From Coix lacryma-jobi var. lacryma-jobi (Eukaryota; Streptophyta; Magnoliopsida; Poales; Poaceae): a DNA stretch of 64,000 nt. A program made the translations under genes and the position numbers. The stretch spans positions 86,649,845-86,713,844 of the forward strand of contig CM019831.1 of the NCBI GenBank assembly GCA_009763385.1, given 5' to 3'. This document shows positions 33,585 through 44,917 of the stretch, piece after piece. How positions within the stretch are numbered: the stretch's first letter is position 1; each line of letters begins with the position of its first letter. The notes beneath the pieces are model-generated. The model was given only the letters and a program-made list of their open reading frames with translations, did no database searches and had not been told where the DNA came from.

Positions 33585-33595
33585 CAAGGGGGAGA
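33585..33595 (+). other. Polypurine tract, element A
   Basis: CAAGGGGGAGA followed by T and the 3' LTR start at 33597. Confidence 0.8.
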
Positions 33596-33596
33596 T

Positions 33597-34843
33597 TGAG
33601 AACATATATGATGAATGATTGACTTTTGGGAGGAAGGCTTGAGGCTTTCCCCGGTTGAGTCTATATCTAGCTATGCGCTTAATGCTTATGACTAACCGGT
33701 GGCGTTGAGTTGTGGTGTTTCTGTGTTGGTGTGCATGTGCAACATGTGTCTCTTGGCTCTGTTGATGTGCAGGTGTGGAGCTCGGATACAGTGGTTGATG
33801 GCGAGGTGAAGGTCAAGTAGAGACGTCTCGTGCCGACGGACCGGGAGCGGTGAAGGATGGGCGTGCCATGCGGCGGACGTGCCATGCCGATGTACCCAGA
33901 GCGGTGAAGGGCAGACGTGAGGCATGGACCGACGGACCATGAGGCCGGAGGACCAGCTGTGGTAGTTGGCACGTGGCATCAGCGAGCGAGAGCACATGGG
34001 GATGTGCGATGCATCGGCTGAGTCGGGAGGAAGACGATGGCGTCGTGGCACTTGGCGGGAGGTCAGACACGGGCTTGCGTGCGGCGCAAGTGCCGTCGAC
34101 CGAGTCAAGAAGGAAGGCGAAGGCGTTGTGCCCGGCGTGGAGGCTAGACATGCATCGGCATCGGTGCGAACCACATCCCGTCTACGACGAGGGTTCGGTA
34201 GCTGAGCCTCAAAAAGCTACCCTTGACGGTTTCTGAGTTTGGGCCTCGAAACTCGGGGTGGCCGGTTTCCGAGTTTGGGCCTCAAAACTCGGGATGGACG
34301 GTTTCCAGGTTTGGGCCTCAAAACCTGGGCTGGTGGGTTTCCGAGTTTGGGCCTCAAAACTTGGGATGGATGGTTTGCGAGGTTTGGGCCTCAAAACCTG
34401 GGCTGGCGGGTTTACCGGTTTGGGCCTCAAAACCGGGCGGAGGTTCCTATGCGGAACGGTCGACATGTGGTGGCATCGAGAAGCTTGCATTGCGGCGAAG
34501 CTATCGGTGAGAAAGGCGTGGTGGTCGACTGTGAGGGCACGTGGCGGTATCCTAGAGCTTGCGTCGAGGCGAAGCGAAGGATGAGAAGGCGCGTGGCCGT
34601 CAGATGGAAAATGACCGAGCTGGATGGTTTTACCCTCAAGGGGGTATTTGGGTCAGTCCTTGATGAGAGGGCATTTTGGTCTTCGGACGTGCGCCTATAT
34701 ATATGAAGGGGGCTGGTTAGGGCAGCCTATCCTTAGAGGTGTTGCCATTCTCATTTTGTGTTGTGAGGAGAGGGTAGGGTTAGAGGAGTGAGGGGTCTTG
34801 TTCTTGAGCTTTTTGCCATCCAAGCTTTGTGTTGCTAGGAGTG
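33597..34843 (+). repeat. 3' LTR of element A, first part
   Basis: It starts TGAGAACATATATGATG and is collinear with 11132-12360. It stops at GCTAGGAGTG, where element C is inserted, and resumes at 49262. It holds the tandem hairpin array at 34224-34440 with one more unit than the 5' LTR. Confidence 0.9.
34224..34440 (+). repeat. Tandem hairpin array in A-family LTR (3' copy)
   Basis: Six units. Stem arms in order: CTGAGTTT/AAACTCGG, CCGAGTTT/AAACTCGG, CCAGGTTT/AAACCTGG, CCGAGTTT/AAACTTGG, CGAGGTTT/AAACCTGG, CCGGTTT/AAACCGG, each around the loop GGGCCTC[AG]. Stem changes are largely matched on the other arm. Confidence 0.85.
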
Positions 34844-35549
34844 TGTAACACCTCTGGTGTTTAAGCCAAATAAAACCTGACATGTCATCATGAGCATGGA
34901 AAGCATTCATGTAGCAACACTAATGATGCATTTACAATTTGCATAGAACTTGATCTCAAATGCATCATGTGCTTGTTTAAATTCTGTTTTGCTCATTCGA
35001 TGTGTGATGGTTAGGGTATCATAGTGGCTGATTTCTAGGGGAGATAGGATTATAGAGTCATATGGTTCATGAAATCACAAGTCATTATAGTGGCCCTATG
35101 ATAAAGACTAGGATCCAAGCTGAATCTGGATATGGCCCTTAAAACAAAGTTGTAGGAAATGCTAAATGTGACAACTTTCATATTCATAGATTTTAATGTT
35201 CTTCAGGAAATTTCAAAGTAATTTGAGAAATCAGTTTGGGGCAAATTTGAATTCAAACCCTAATTCAAAATCTAGGCCAAATTGGAACATGATTCTTTAA
35301 GCAAGTTTGTAGATCACAAAATTCTGAACAACTTTCATTCTTACGGATTTTGCACTTTAGTTCAAAATGTTGGCGCAATTCAAAAGGGGACAAACTGCAC
35401 TGTGGCTACAGTTCATGGAGCCTTGCATGGCGTCCACGACGGCCACCGCGCGCCGTGGCGTCTTCCGGCGTCGACACGCCGCCTCCACGCGCCAGCTCAT
35501 GCACGCGCATGCGCAATGCGTTGGCACACCGTCCGCACACCCCCTCGCC

Positions 35550-35557
35550 TATAAAAA
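35550..35557 (+). promoter_or_regulatory. TATA box, C 5' LTR
   Basis: TATAAAAA after CCCCTCGCC; 3' LTR copy at 45624-45631. Confidence 0.7.
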
Positions 35558-37699
35558 CCTCACCGTTGCCGCACTCCTCTCCTTTCTCTTCTCTCTGTTC
35601 TCCGTCGGCGAGAGCAGTGAGTTTTCGGCGGCGAAATTCGTCGCCGACGAGCTTCCACCACCAGCCTTCGCTCATCCACAGCCTCGCCACAACCCTGACC
35701 ACCTTCCAGACCCACTGAATCGAGTCCTCGTCGCCCACATTGCCCGGTCGAGCTTCTTCTTCCCCAGCTCCAGCGAGCGGCCGCCGTGGCCACGCTCGTC
35801 GTCGTCCGGCGGGTAAGGAGACTCTCGGGTCAAATTGGTTGCGCCATTAGCTCCGCCTCAACTCACTGATTCGCATCGGCTCACCCTTCAGGTCGCTACC
35901 GCGCCGGAGGGGCCAAAACGCCACCACGAAGCCCCGGTCCGTCGCCATCTTCGCCGCCACCGTCGACCTTCATCTCCCCGACCTTCTCCGACCAAGCTAG
36001 CGTGAGCACCGAACCTAGGTGAGGCCCCTGGTGCTTATGCTCACTCCCTTTTCAACGCTACCGCCTCGATTTTGCCGGAACGCCAGCGCGCGTCGGGAAC
36101 GGCGGAACCGAGCCGCCATTCTCGTAGCCAAAGCTAGCTCCGTCTGCATTCACCCCCTAGCCCGACCGAGACCTTGGGTGTGATCGCGAGGCCGAGCCGA
36201 ACACATAGGTAGCCTCGGATGAGCCCCTGGCCTCGCCGCCGGCGAGTTTGGCCGGCGGTCAGCGCCCCGCGCCGCGGTCAAGGCCGAGGTCGAGCCTGAC
36301 CCCGAGGTCGAGCCTGACCCTCGAGGCCGAGCCTGACCCTCGAGGTCGAGCCCGACCCTCGAGTTCGCGTCCCGCACCGCTGGTCAAGGCCGAGGCTGGC
36401 CTGACGCCCTGGCCCCGCCTGCCAGTGAAATAGGTTTAGGGTTTTTCGTTTTTGCGCTTGTGAATAGTGCAGCAATTTGTTGTTTTTACTGTAATTTATT
36501 TACTGCGCTAAAAAAATTCTGAAATTTTTTGTGTAGCCTCTATGATATGTGAAGAAAATTATAAAAATATGAAACTTCAAGTTTGGACAAAATTTGTTGG
36601 GGTATTAAAATAGTTAAATAAATGGTTTAGGCACTTTAATAATTTCTGTAGGCTTTTCCTGTGATCCAAAAATTGTGAAATCAATTTTGTGGTCAATTAT
36701 AGCACAAAGCATACCTCTACAAAAATTATGAGCCTTTTTGGTAAAAATAAATATTTAACTCTAATGAATATGCCATTAAACCCTATTTAAAATAATTATT
36801 CCTTGATTTAATTCTACAGCTGTATATACTTGTTCTAAAAATCTACAAGTTGGCCTACCATTGTTATGCTATATGTTTAACCCACACAAAAAGTTTGGGG
36901 TCAGTTTGCCACATTTTGGTTTAACCTTAATCTTATAATTAATAAAAAGGTTAGTTATTTAATAAAAGCCTATAACCATGGCTACATTCCTATTTGGAGA
37001 AAGATCATTAGTGCATAAGGGAACATGTTGGGTTCCTGCTGGTTGTTCATATGTTGGGATAAACGTTTGACCCTTAGTGGTCAATTAGATAGCTTAAGTT
37101 GGAAATTGCTAAGTCAATTTTTATCTTTGGACCAGTTTGGATAGGAGCATGATAACACCATAATACTTTGGTTTTCTGTCCAAATGTTGTATAGCAAAGT
37201 TGTAGGACTTTTGTATATCTGGACAGGTTTGAATCTGTCCAGAATCTGGACAGGTTTAACCAAATGAATTGTTTGGTCCATAAGATCCTAGAATCAGCTG
37301 TTGTGTATGATAGAAAGGTTGTAGAGAATTTGTTAAGCTTTCCAGATTGTCCTCAATCACCAGAATAGCTATTTTGTAGCTCCAGTTATGGTTAAAATAA
37401 GTTGGTACATGAAATCTGTTCGGGTTATCGCTTATCCATATCTTGTTCCAATTGTGATGGCAATTTTAGTATTCATATATGATTGTTGTTTGCTGCTGCA
37501 CCCTTCGACTTATAATTGTCCAGCATCATAAGCATTCATTCATATTCGCATCACATGCATCTTATATATGCTCCTTCGTATATTGCGTTTAGAAACCGAG
37601 GTTAGCAAGGAGCAACCGGAGATTGCAGCTCGTGAAGCACCGGTATTATACGAAGTTGGATTTGATATCTGTGGGGACGAACCAGAGGAAGAACCCCCA

Positions 37700-37718
37700 G
37701 GCAAGCCCCGGTGCATTT
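37700..37718 (+). promoter_or_regulatory. Conserved GGCAAGCCCCGG box, C 5' LTR
   Basis: GGCAAGCCCCGGTGCATTT; 3' LTR copy at 47876-47894. The preceding frame is acidic (DEPEEEP). Confidence 0.6.
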
Positions 37719-38631
37719 GCCCCTACCTTGCAATTTCAAATAACATACTTGTTGATAAAATTGGTGCATTAAGTTTAGGAGTTGATTGTTACCTATTTGA
37801 TGCATTAAATACCTTGATTACTCCTTATATTATCCTTGACACTGGGTTATTTACAAATGCTTAGATTGCTTAGCCTTGCTCAATAGAGTAGGTTTTGAAA
37901 AGAGAGATGCTATTGTTGGGAACCCTTCCCTCGGTTTGGGATGGTATAATTAAAATGAGACCGGGCGGGTAACTTGCACAGGAGATGGAGTCCTGGTGTA
38001 GTGTTTCCGTCTGTGTCGCCTAGGGCCCGTCCGCTTTTGGCCCGTTGGATCGAGAACTATTTGTTAGTACTGGTCACATGCTACGGTAAGCCCTACTGTG
38101 GCTATGCTCTTACTGGAACGGCGCACCCGCGCACTGGGAGTGGAGAGATGGCGGGAGTAGCGTGTACCCACCCTGCTCGGTCCCCTGTTGGACGGACTCA
38201 GGACTCAGCAAGACCGAGGTAGGGCGGTGGTGTACTGTACTCCCGGGTGGCGCGGCTCCGGTCCGGTTTGAGCGGATCCACGGGACGGTTGATATATGTG
38301 AGTTCGGTCTCGCATATGTCGTGTGATAAGGAAGCCCCAGCTGGGTAGATCAAGCGGTTCGAATCGTCGTTTGCTCCACGAGAAAAGGAGACTCGTCCTC
38401 GCACCCTCAACATAGTTTAATGATGAAACAATGGAGAATTAATGGGTTGATTATGAGATGTTCATTCAATTACTTAGCTAATATTAGAAATATGGAAGGA
38501 CATAACTACTTAGTAGTAGGAGCTTTTATGCAAAGGAAAACTTTTGGATTCTTGCTAAAGCCTTACCTTGACTTTCCCTCAGCCTGCATTCCGGAGTCTT
38601 CTCCCCAATTTATTAGTCGGGTAAGTCTTGT

Positions 38632-38649
38632 TGAGTACTCCTGTACTCA
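38632..38649 (+). promoter_or_regulatory. Conserved LTR hairpin, C 5' LTR
   Basis: TGAGTAC, loop TCCT, GTACTCA, perfect stem. The 3' LTR copy at 48801-48818 has the same stem, while the GTAAGT just upstream has become GTATGT there. Confidence 0.65.
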
Positions 38650-39091
38650 GGGTTCTATGACCCCTTGTTGCAGGTGAGCCCGCTGAACAGATGTGCTTTG
38701 GACCGTGTTGTATGACCATCTTCCCGGTGGAGGATGATAAGTGACATGCCCTTGGGCAGGGTTCATCAATATGGTTATGTTATTAGACTTTTATCCAGCA
38801 CTTAGTACTATCGCAACTTGAACTCCTTTTCACCTATGTTGTAATAAGGAACACTGGTTTGTAATATTATGTTTATGTAAGACTTCCGCTGAATTTCTCC
38901 GATCTGGTATTTTGTATGAAATATATTGTGCTGTAATGATTACACTCTGATGATTCCTGCGACCCATGGATACATCGATCGTATCCAACAGATTAATCCA
39001 GTCTTGTGGCACACTTACATAGCGATCAGAGGTCGTTGGACAAATGACAGGTGTAGGTGGGCCACATTATTGGGCAAGTCTGTTACAGGCT

Positions 39092-39103
39092 TGGTATCGG
39101 AGC
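39092..39103 (+). other. Primer binding site, element C
   Basis: TGGTATCGGAGC, four bases after the LTR end; it differs from B (TGGTATCAGAGC) at one base and equals the first 12 bases of A's site. Confidence 0.85.
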
Positions 39104-39462
39104 AGGATCCCCGTGGCAATCATTATAGTAATTTGAAAACCTTCAAAATTTATTTTCTAAAGAAAAAACTGAAAAGACTCTTTCTAATCTTATCTATTGC
39201 TTCCCTCAACTTACTTCTTGCTTAATAGGAAGTGTGTGCCAAAAAGTATATGCCCTATGTTTAAAAAGGTTACAAAAATTATTTTGGTGGGTATACAAGT
39301 AAGTAGATAATGTCGTATACGTAGAATCGTATGTACGCATCATTTCATCTTGCATCAATTAAAATTATAAAATTCTCCTCCCTTAATAGATATCGGGTCA
39401 TGGGTATAACTATGCTGACTTATAGGTGCACGAAACTGACTTTAGTTTAAAATTATTCCAGG
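39104..39462 (+). other. Untranslated leader, element C
   Basis: About 360 bp with no supported frame, ending AAATTATTCCAG-G-ATG, an acceptor-like sequence. Confidence 0.6.
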
Positions 39463-40083
39463 ATGGCTCGCGCTAAGCAGACTGCGCGCAAGAGCACGGG
39501 GCCAAGGGGAGTCCCGCGACACCAGCTCGCGCCGCGTTCAGGGGAGGCTAGCAGCAGCCGTAGCACCCTTCGTTCCGAGGCAGAGCTCCTTGCATAGATC
39601 AGGAGGCTCACTACTACCTTAGCAGAGTCCACCAGGGATAGGGCTCTGGACGCCATGATCATTGGCCATCAGCGTGAGCAGCTGAAGGAGGCAGCTGAAC
39701 TAGAGGCTGTTCTGCGCGCACAGCTTAGTGAGGCATCCAAGGTAGAAGCCGATTTGGAGAGTGAGAATGAGCAGTTCCGTGCTCAGAGGAATGAAGCCTG
39801 GATAGGAGAAAACCAAGCCCGCGCACGAGTCTTTGAGCTTGAGTTTCAGATAGAGGATATGGAGGTGTATGCCAACAATCTCCATGAGGAGATTCACGCC
39901 CTGCATAACCAGCTCCACGCTCACCATGCTCCAGGGGCAGCCGAGATGGAGGACGGTGTGGTCCTGGCTGACGGAGGAGATCCCGACGAGGAGGAGGACG
40001 AGCCCGAGTTGGTGATCGAGATCGACGACAGTGACGACGAGGGTGGCCACGTCTCCGGCCTCGGCACTGACCACGAGGAGTGA
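39463..40083 (+). pseudogene. Extra ORF with histone H3-tail mimic, element C (one in-frame stop)
   Basis: The ATG at 39463 begins MARAKQTARKSTG, identical to histone H3 residues 1-12 except A for T at position 3, then VPRHQLAPRSGE as in B. A TAG at 39595-39597 (codon 45) interrupts an otherwise open frame of 207 codons. Beyond it are a coiled coil (KEAAELEAVLRAQLSEA, ESENEQFRAQRNEAW), the motif NNLHEEIHALHNQLH and an acidic tail (EEDEPELVIEIDDSDDE). Layout and motifs match B closely, so these are the same gene. The gag ATG lies 197 bp downstream. Confidence 0.85.
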
Positions 40084-40280
40084 TCATAGTTTGGGTAGTC
40101 CTAACTAGTAGTATGGGAGGATAGTTGCACTAGGTAGTCCTGACAGGAGCGGACTTGTGTAATAAATAAATCAGACCATGTGATGTTCATGCAACTGCTT
40201 TTGCTGATGTAATGGAAGTTTGTGACTAGGTTAATTATGAGTACTTATGGATGTTGTGCAGTACTTGTTGTATATTACAG

Positions 40281-43200
40281 ATGCCGGTGAATACGCGTGC
40301 TTCCGGGGCTGGTACATCCCAGGGTGGGGAAAACCCTCCACCACCACCACGGCTACCCCCAACCATGGCCGAGGCAATTGCTGCATTAGCCACTGTGACA
40401 GCTGATAACAATAGGCTGTTACAGGCTATGGCTCAAGGGCGCGGGCAAGGACCCCGCGGGCAGGGGCATCATGATGCCAACAGCACGTACTCAGATTTCA
40501 TGGATACTCGCCCTCCGCTCTTTACCAAGGCTGAAGAACCTCTGGAAGCAAATGAGTGGCTGCATACCATTGAGCAAAAGTTTGAGTTAATCCGATGCAC
40601 AGACATCCAGAAGCCTCTGTTTGCAGCACAACAGTTTAGAGGGCCAGCAGGCACCTGGTGGGCAAATTATTTGGCCACACAAGCTCCTGGACATCAGGTC
40701 ACTTGGGCTGAATTTTGTGAAGTCTTTAGAGCACATCACATCCCAGCGGGTATCATGCAAATGAAGCTAGAGGAGTTTCTCAAGCTGCAACAGGGTACTC
40801 AATCCGTGATGCAGTATGTGAGCAAGTTCAACCATCTCTTTCAATATGCTCCTGATCACGTCAACACTGATGCTAAGAAGAAGCAGTGCTTCATGCGAGG
40901 ACTGAGCACCAAGCTACAAACCATGATAACCACCTGTGCCAACTCCACCTTCAATGACATTGTGAGTATTGCCATCACTCTTGAAGAGAAGAATTGTGTG
41001 CACAAGGAGGCAAAAAGGAGGAAGACTGCTCAAGCTGGCGCATCTGGGAGTGTGCCGAAACGTCCCAAGTTCCTATACCACCCTGTTCCTCACGCACATG
41101 TACCTGCTCGCCCACCACAGCAATATTACCAATCTCAAGCTAATGCCAAAGCCTCTTCCCAGTTCCAGTACCCACGTCAAGCCAATGCACCTAGCTCCCA
41201 ATTCACAAATGCCCCAAAAACCAGTAACCCCTGTTATAACTGTGGCGGGTCAGGACATTTTGCCAAGAATTGTCCTTCACCAAAGAATTATAATTCAAAT
41301 GTTCCTCGTCAACAAGGCAATCAAGTTAATCCACAGAATAGGCAGCAGCAAGGCAACCGTTCTGGTTCCCGATCAGGCACCCAGAAGATTTATGTGGTAC
41401 CCAAGACTGGACAGGTTCATCATACTCAAGTTGAGACTATTCCAGAAGGCGAACCGGTTATGCTGGGTACGTTTACTGTTGCCAACCATTTAGCAGTTAC
41501 ACTCTTTGACTCCGGTGCATCGCATTCATTCATCAATTGAGAGTTTGTCAGGAAGCATGCAATTCCAATATATGAGTCCTAAGGGAAAATATCTATACTG
41601 TCACCTGGGGGTCGGCTGTATGCCAATGAGATAGTGCATCAAGTTCCAATAGAGATGGGACGACATGTTTATCCCACTTCTATGATTGTGCTGAACCATC
41701 AAACCTTAGATGTGATTCTGGGGATGAACTGGATGCAGCGTTATGGGGCTGTTTTAGATACATTAAATAGGACTGTTCGTCTAAATTCACCAGACCGAAA
41801 ATCCCAACTTCTCATCCAGCTTCGAAAACCCAAACTAATCAGCCCGAAGTTATGTGCCATGGTTAGTGAAGGAGTCGAGAATGTCCCAGTGGTACGAGAA
41901 TTCCCTGATGTGTTCCCTGAAGAATTACCTGGTCTGCCACCTGACAGAAACGTGGAGTTTGTGATTGAGCTGCAACCAGGAACAGCACCTGTATCGCGAA
42001 GAGCTTATAGAATGGCTCCAAAGGAGTTAGCCGAGTTGAAGACTCAGTTAAAAGAACTTTTAGAGAAGGGTTTTATCCGACCTAGTTCTTCTCCCTGGGG
42101 GTGTCCCGCTATCTTTGTGAAGAAGAAGGACAAGACTCTGAGAATGTGTGTAGACTATCGTCCTCTCAATGAGGTAACCATCAAAAACAAGTATCCCCTT
42201 CCTCGTATTGATCTTCTCTTTGACCAGCTTGCCGGAGCCAAAGTCTTCTCCAAAATAGATCTTAGATCAGGGTACCACCAGATCAAAATTAGACCCGAAG
42301 ATATTCCTAAAACTGCTTTTACCACTCGATATGGCCTATATGAATATCTGGTCATGTCCTTTGGCCTAACCAATGCTCCAGCCCATTTCATGTATCTCAT
42401 GAACTCTGTGTTCATGCCTGAGCTCGACAAATTCGTGGTAGTATTTATTGATGACATCTTGGTATATTCCAAAACCAAAGAAGAACATGCTGAACATCTT
42501 CGTGTTGTGCTGACTCGTCTGTGTGAGCATCAGCTATATGCTAAATTCAGCAAGTGTGCCTTTTGGTTAGAAGAAGTTCAATTCCTGGGTCATGTGTTAT
42601 CTGCTGAGGGTATTGCGGTTGATCCCGGAAAGGTGCAGGATATTCTGAAGTGGAAGTCGCCAACCACAGTTCATCAAGTCCGCAGTTTCTTCGGAATGGC
42701 TGGTTATTATCGCCGTTTCATTCTTGGTTTTTCAAAAATAGCCAAACCTATTACAGAGTTGCTCAAGAACCAAGTCAAGTTTAAATGGACTCCTGAGTGT
42801 GAGCAGGCCTTTCAAACCCTAAAGAAGCTGCTTACCACAGCACCAATTTTAGCTCAACCAGATATTGAGAAGCCTTTTGATGTATACTGTGACGCCTCCG
42901 GAATTGGTCTTGGCTGTGTATTGATGCAAGAAGGAAGAGTCATTGCCTATGCATCAAGACAGCTCAAGGGACACGAAGAACATTATCCAACTCATGATTT
43001 GGAGTTAGCTGCAGTTGTACATGCACTGAAGATATGGCGGCATTACTTGTTGGGAAACAAGTGCCATATGTACACTGATCACAAGAGTTTGAGGTACATC
43101 TTTACTCAGGAAGACTTGAATATGCGACAAAGGAGATGGCTGGAATTAATTAAGGACTATGACCTAGAAATACATTATCATCCTGGTAAGGCAAATGTAG

Positions 43201-44777
43201 TAGCTGACGCTCTCAGTCGGAATCCTCACTGTAGTTGCTTGTCAATACCGCCCATGCATCTTAGTCTCTGTCAAGAGCTAGAAAAGTTGGGTATAGAGAT
43301 AGTTTTGCAAGGAAGCCTGAATAATATTAGAGTCGAGCCCACCATACGAGAAGAAATTATAGCGACTCAGAAAGTGAATAAGGGGATAGGTCATATTATA
43401 GCAAAAGTCAAAGCTGGGGAAACAACTTGTTTCAGAGTTGATGAAGCAGGCGTGTTATGGTTTAAGGACCGATTGGTTGTTCCCAAGGTACCCGAGCTCA
43501 GACAGAAGATTCTTGACGAAGCTCATCTTACCAGGTTAGCCATCCACCCAGGAAGTAATAAAATGTATCAAGATCTGAAGCAAAGATTCTGGTGGACAAA
43601 GATGAAGATTGAAATAGCTCGCTACGTGGCTCAGTGTGACACTTGTCAAAAAGTAAAGGCAGTACATTTGAAGACAGCTGGTGAGTTACAGCCTTTGCCT
43701 ATTCCAGCTTGGAAATGGGAGGATATTAGCATGGATTTCATCGTGGGACTTCCTAAAACTTCCAAGGGATTTGACTCGATATGGGTAATTGTAGATCGTC
43801 TAACCAAATCAGCTCATTTTATCCCAGCTAAGACTACATATAGAACTCCGGTCTAAGCTCGAATCTATATTGCAAGAATTCTAAGTCTTCATGGTGTACC
43901 CAAGACCATAGTCTCTGATAGGGGAACGCAGTTTGTCTCTCAGTTTTGGAAACATTTACATGAATCATTAGGAACCAAACTCCTTTCTAGCACAGCATAC
44001 CATCCCCAGACTGGAGGTCAAACTGAGAGGGTAAATCAAATCTTAGAGGATATGTTGAGATCCTGTGTGCTCACCTATCCTGATCAATGGGATGAATATC
44101 TTCCATTAGCAGAGTTTTCTTCTAATAATAGCTATCAAGAGAGTATCAAGATGGCACCATTTGAAGCACTTTATGGACAAAGATGTCGAACCCCGCTGAA
44201 CTGGTCAGAGCCTGGCGAGAGAAAAATTTTCGGAGTTGATTTAGTAAATGAAGCCGAAGAAAAAGTAAAGCAGATACAAAACAACCTGAAGGTAGCTCAG
44301 ACCCGACAAAAGAGTTACGCAGACAGAAGACGAAGACCGTTAGTATTCTCTGAGGGAAGCTATGTATATTTGAATGTATCACCAATGAAGGGAGTGGTTC
44401 GGTTTGGAGTAAAGGGAAGGCTGGCACCTCGATACATTGGACTGTTCAAAATTATAAAGCGGTGTGGAAAGCAAGCTTACCGGTTGCAGTTGCCTGAACA
44501 ACTTGCTGCTGTACATAATGTGTTCCATGTGTCTCAGCTAAAGCAATGCTTGCGAGTGCCCGACAAAGTGATGAATTATGAAGGCGTAGACATTCAACCA
44601 GATATGACTTATTCAGAATATCTAGTCAAAGTGCTTGATCAAAAGGACCGAGTCACCCGAAGTAGAACTGTTAGATTCTATAAAGTGCAATGGGATCAAC
44701 ACTCAGAAGAAGAAGCCACCTGGGAATCTGAGGATTTTCTGTTGGAGCACTTTCCAGATTTTCTCGCTTCCATTTAG
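40281..44777 (+). pseudogene. gag-pol: Gag-pol polyprotein of element C, three nonsense codons
   Basis: A single frame from ATG 40281 (MPVNTRASGAG, directly after TATATTACAG) to TAG 44775-44777, 1498 codons, with no frameshift but stops at TGA 41538 (codon 420, in the protease), TAA 41580 and TAA 43854 (codon 1192, in the integrase). Domains in order: capsid region, CCHC knuckle CYNCGGSGHFAKNC at 318, protease DSGASHSF with Asp about 410, reverse transcriptase FIDD at 722-725, RNase H (YCDASGIGLGC), integrase HHCC, D1152, D1213, E1249 (D-35-E), GLF in place of GPF (YIGLFKII), and a chromodomain ending in QHSEEEATWESEDF. Pol resembles B throughout. It is not translatable as one product. Confidence 0.9.
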
Positions 44778-44881
44778 GTATGTGTTTCACTGGCTAGGGA
44801 AACTTACATTGGTACTTTAGAGGAGGGTCATAGATTTAGATCCTAACACATTTCCTTTTCCATTACTTAGTCAGTTAAACC

Positions 44882-44898
44882 AATCTCGTGACGAGATT
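44882..44898 (+). promoter_or_regulatory. Hairpin beside the polypurine tract, element C
   Basis: AATCTCG, loop TGA, CGAGATT; same stem as B with a changed loop. Confidence 0.7.
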
Positions 44899-44903
44899 TC
44901 TTT

Positions 44904-44917
44904 AAGGGGGGAGGAGC
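44904..44917 (+). other. Polypurine tract, element C
   Basis: AAGGGGGGAGGAGC directly before the 3' LTR. Confidence 0.85.

Larger units (their letters stand above)
34844..39087 (+). repeat. 5' LTR of element C (4244 bp)
   Basis: AAAGTTGT/ACAACTTT units near 35149 and a decayed one near 35301; TATA (TATAAAAA) at 35550-35557 in a GC-rich promoter. A GT-AG candidate intron of about 80 nt at 35814-35892 (GCGG|GTAAGG...CCTTCAG|GTCG). CCTCGAGG-type tandem repeats at 36280-36365, GGCAAGCCCCGG box at 37700, hairpin at 38632. A 98-codon frame at 37568-37864 spans the box but is not a supported gene. Confidence 0.95.

Noticed and set aside
37568..37864. 98-codon frame conserved in both LTRs of C
   Set aside because: Conservation between LTRs of one element is not evidence of coding; it does not extend to B or D beyond the GKPR box.
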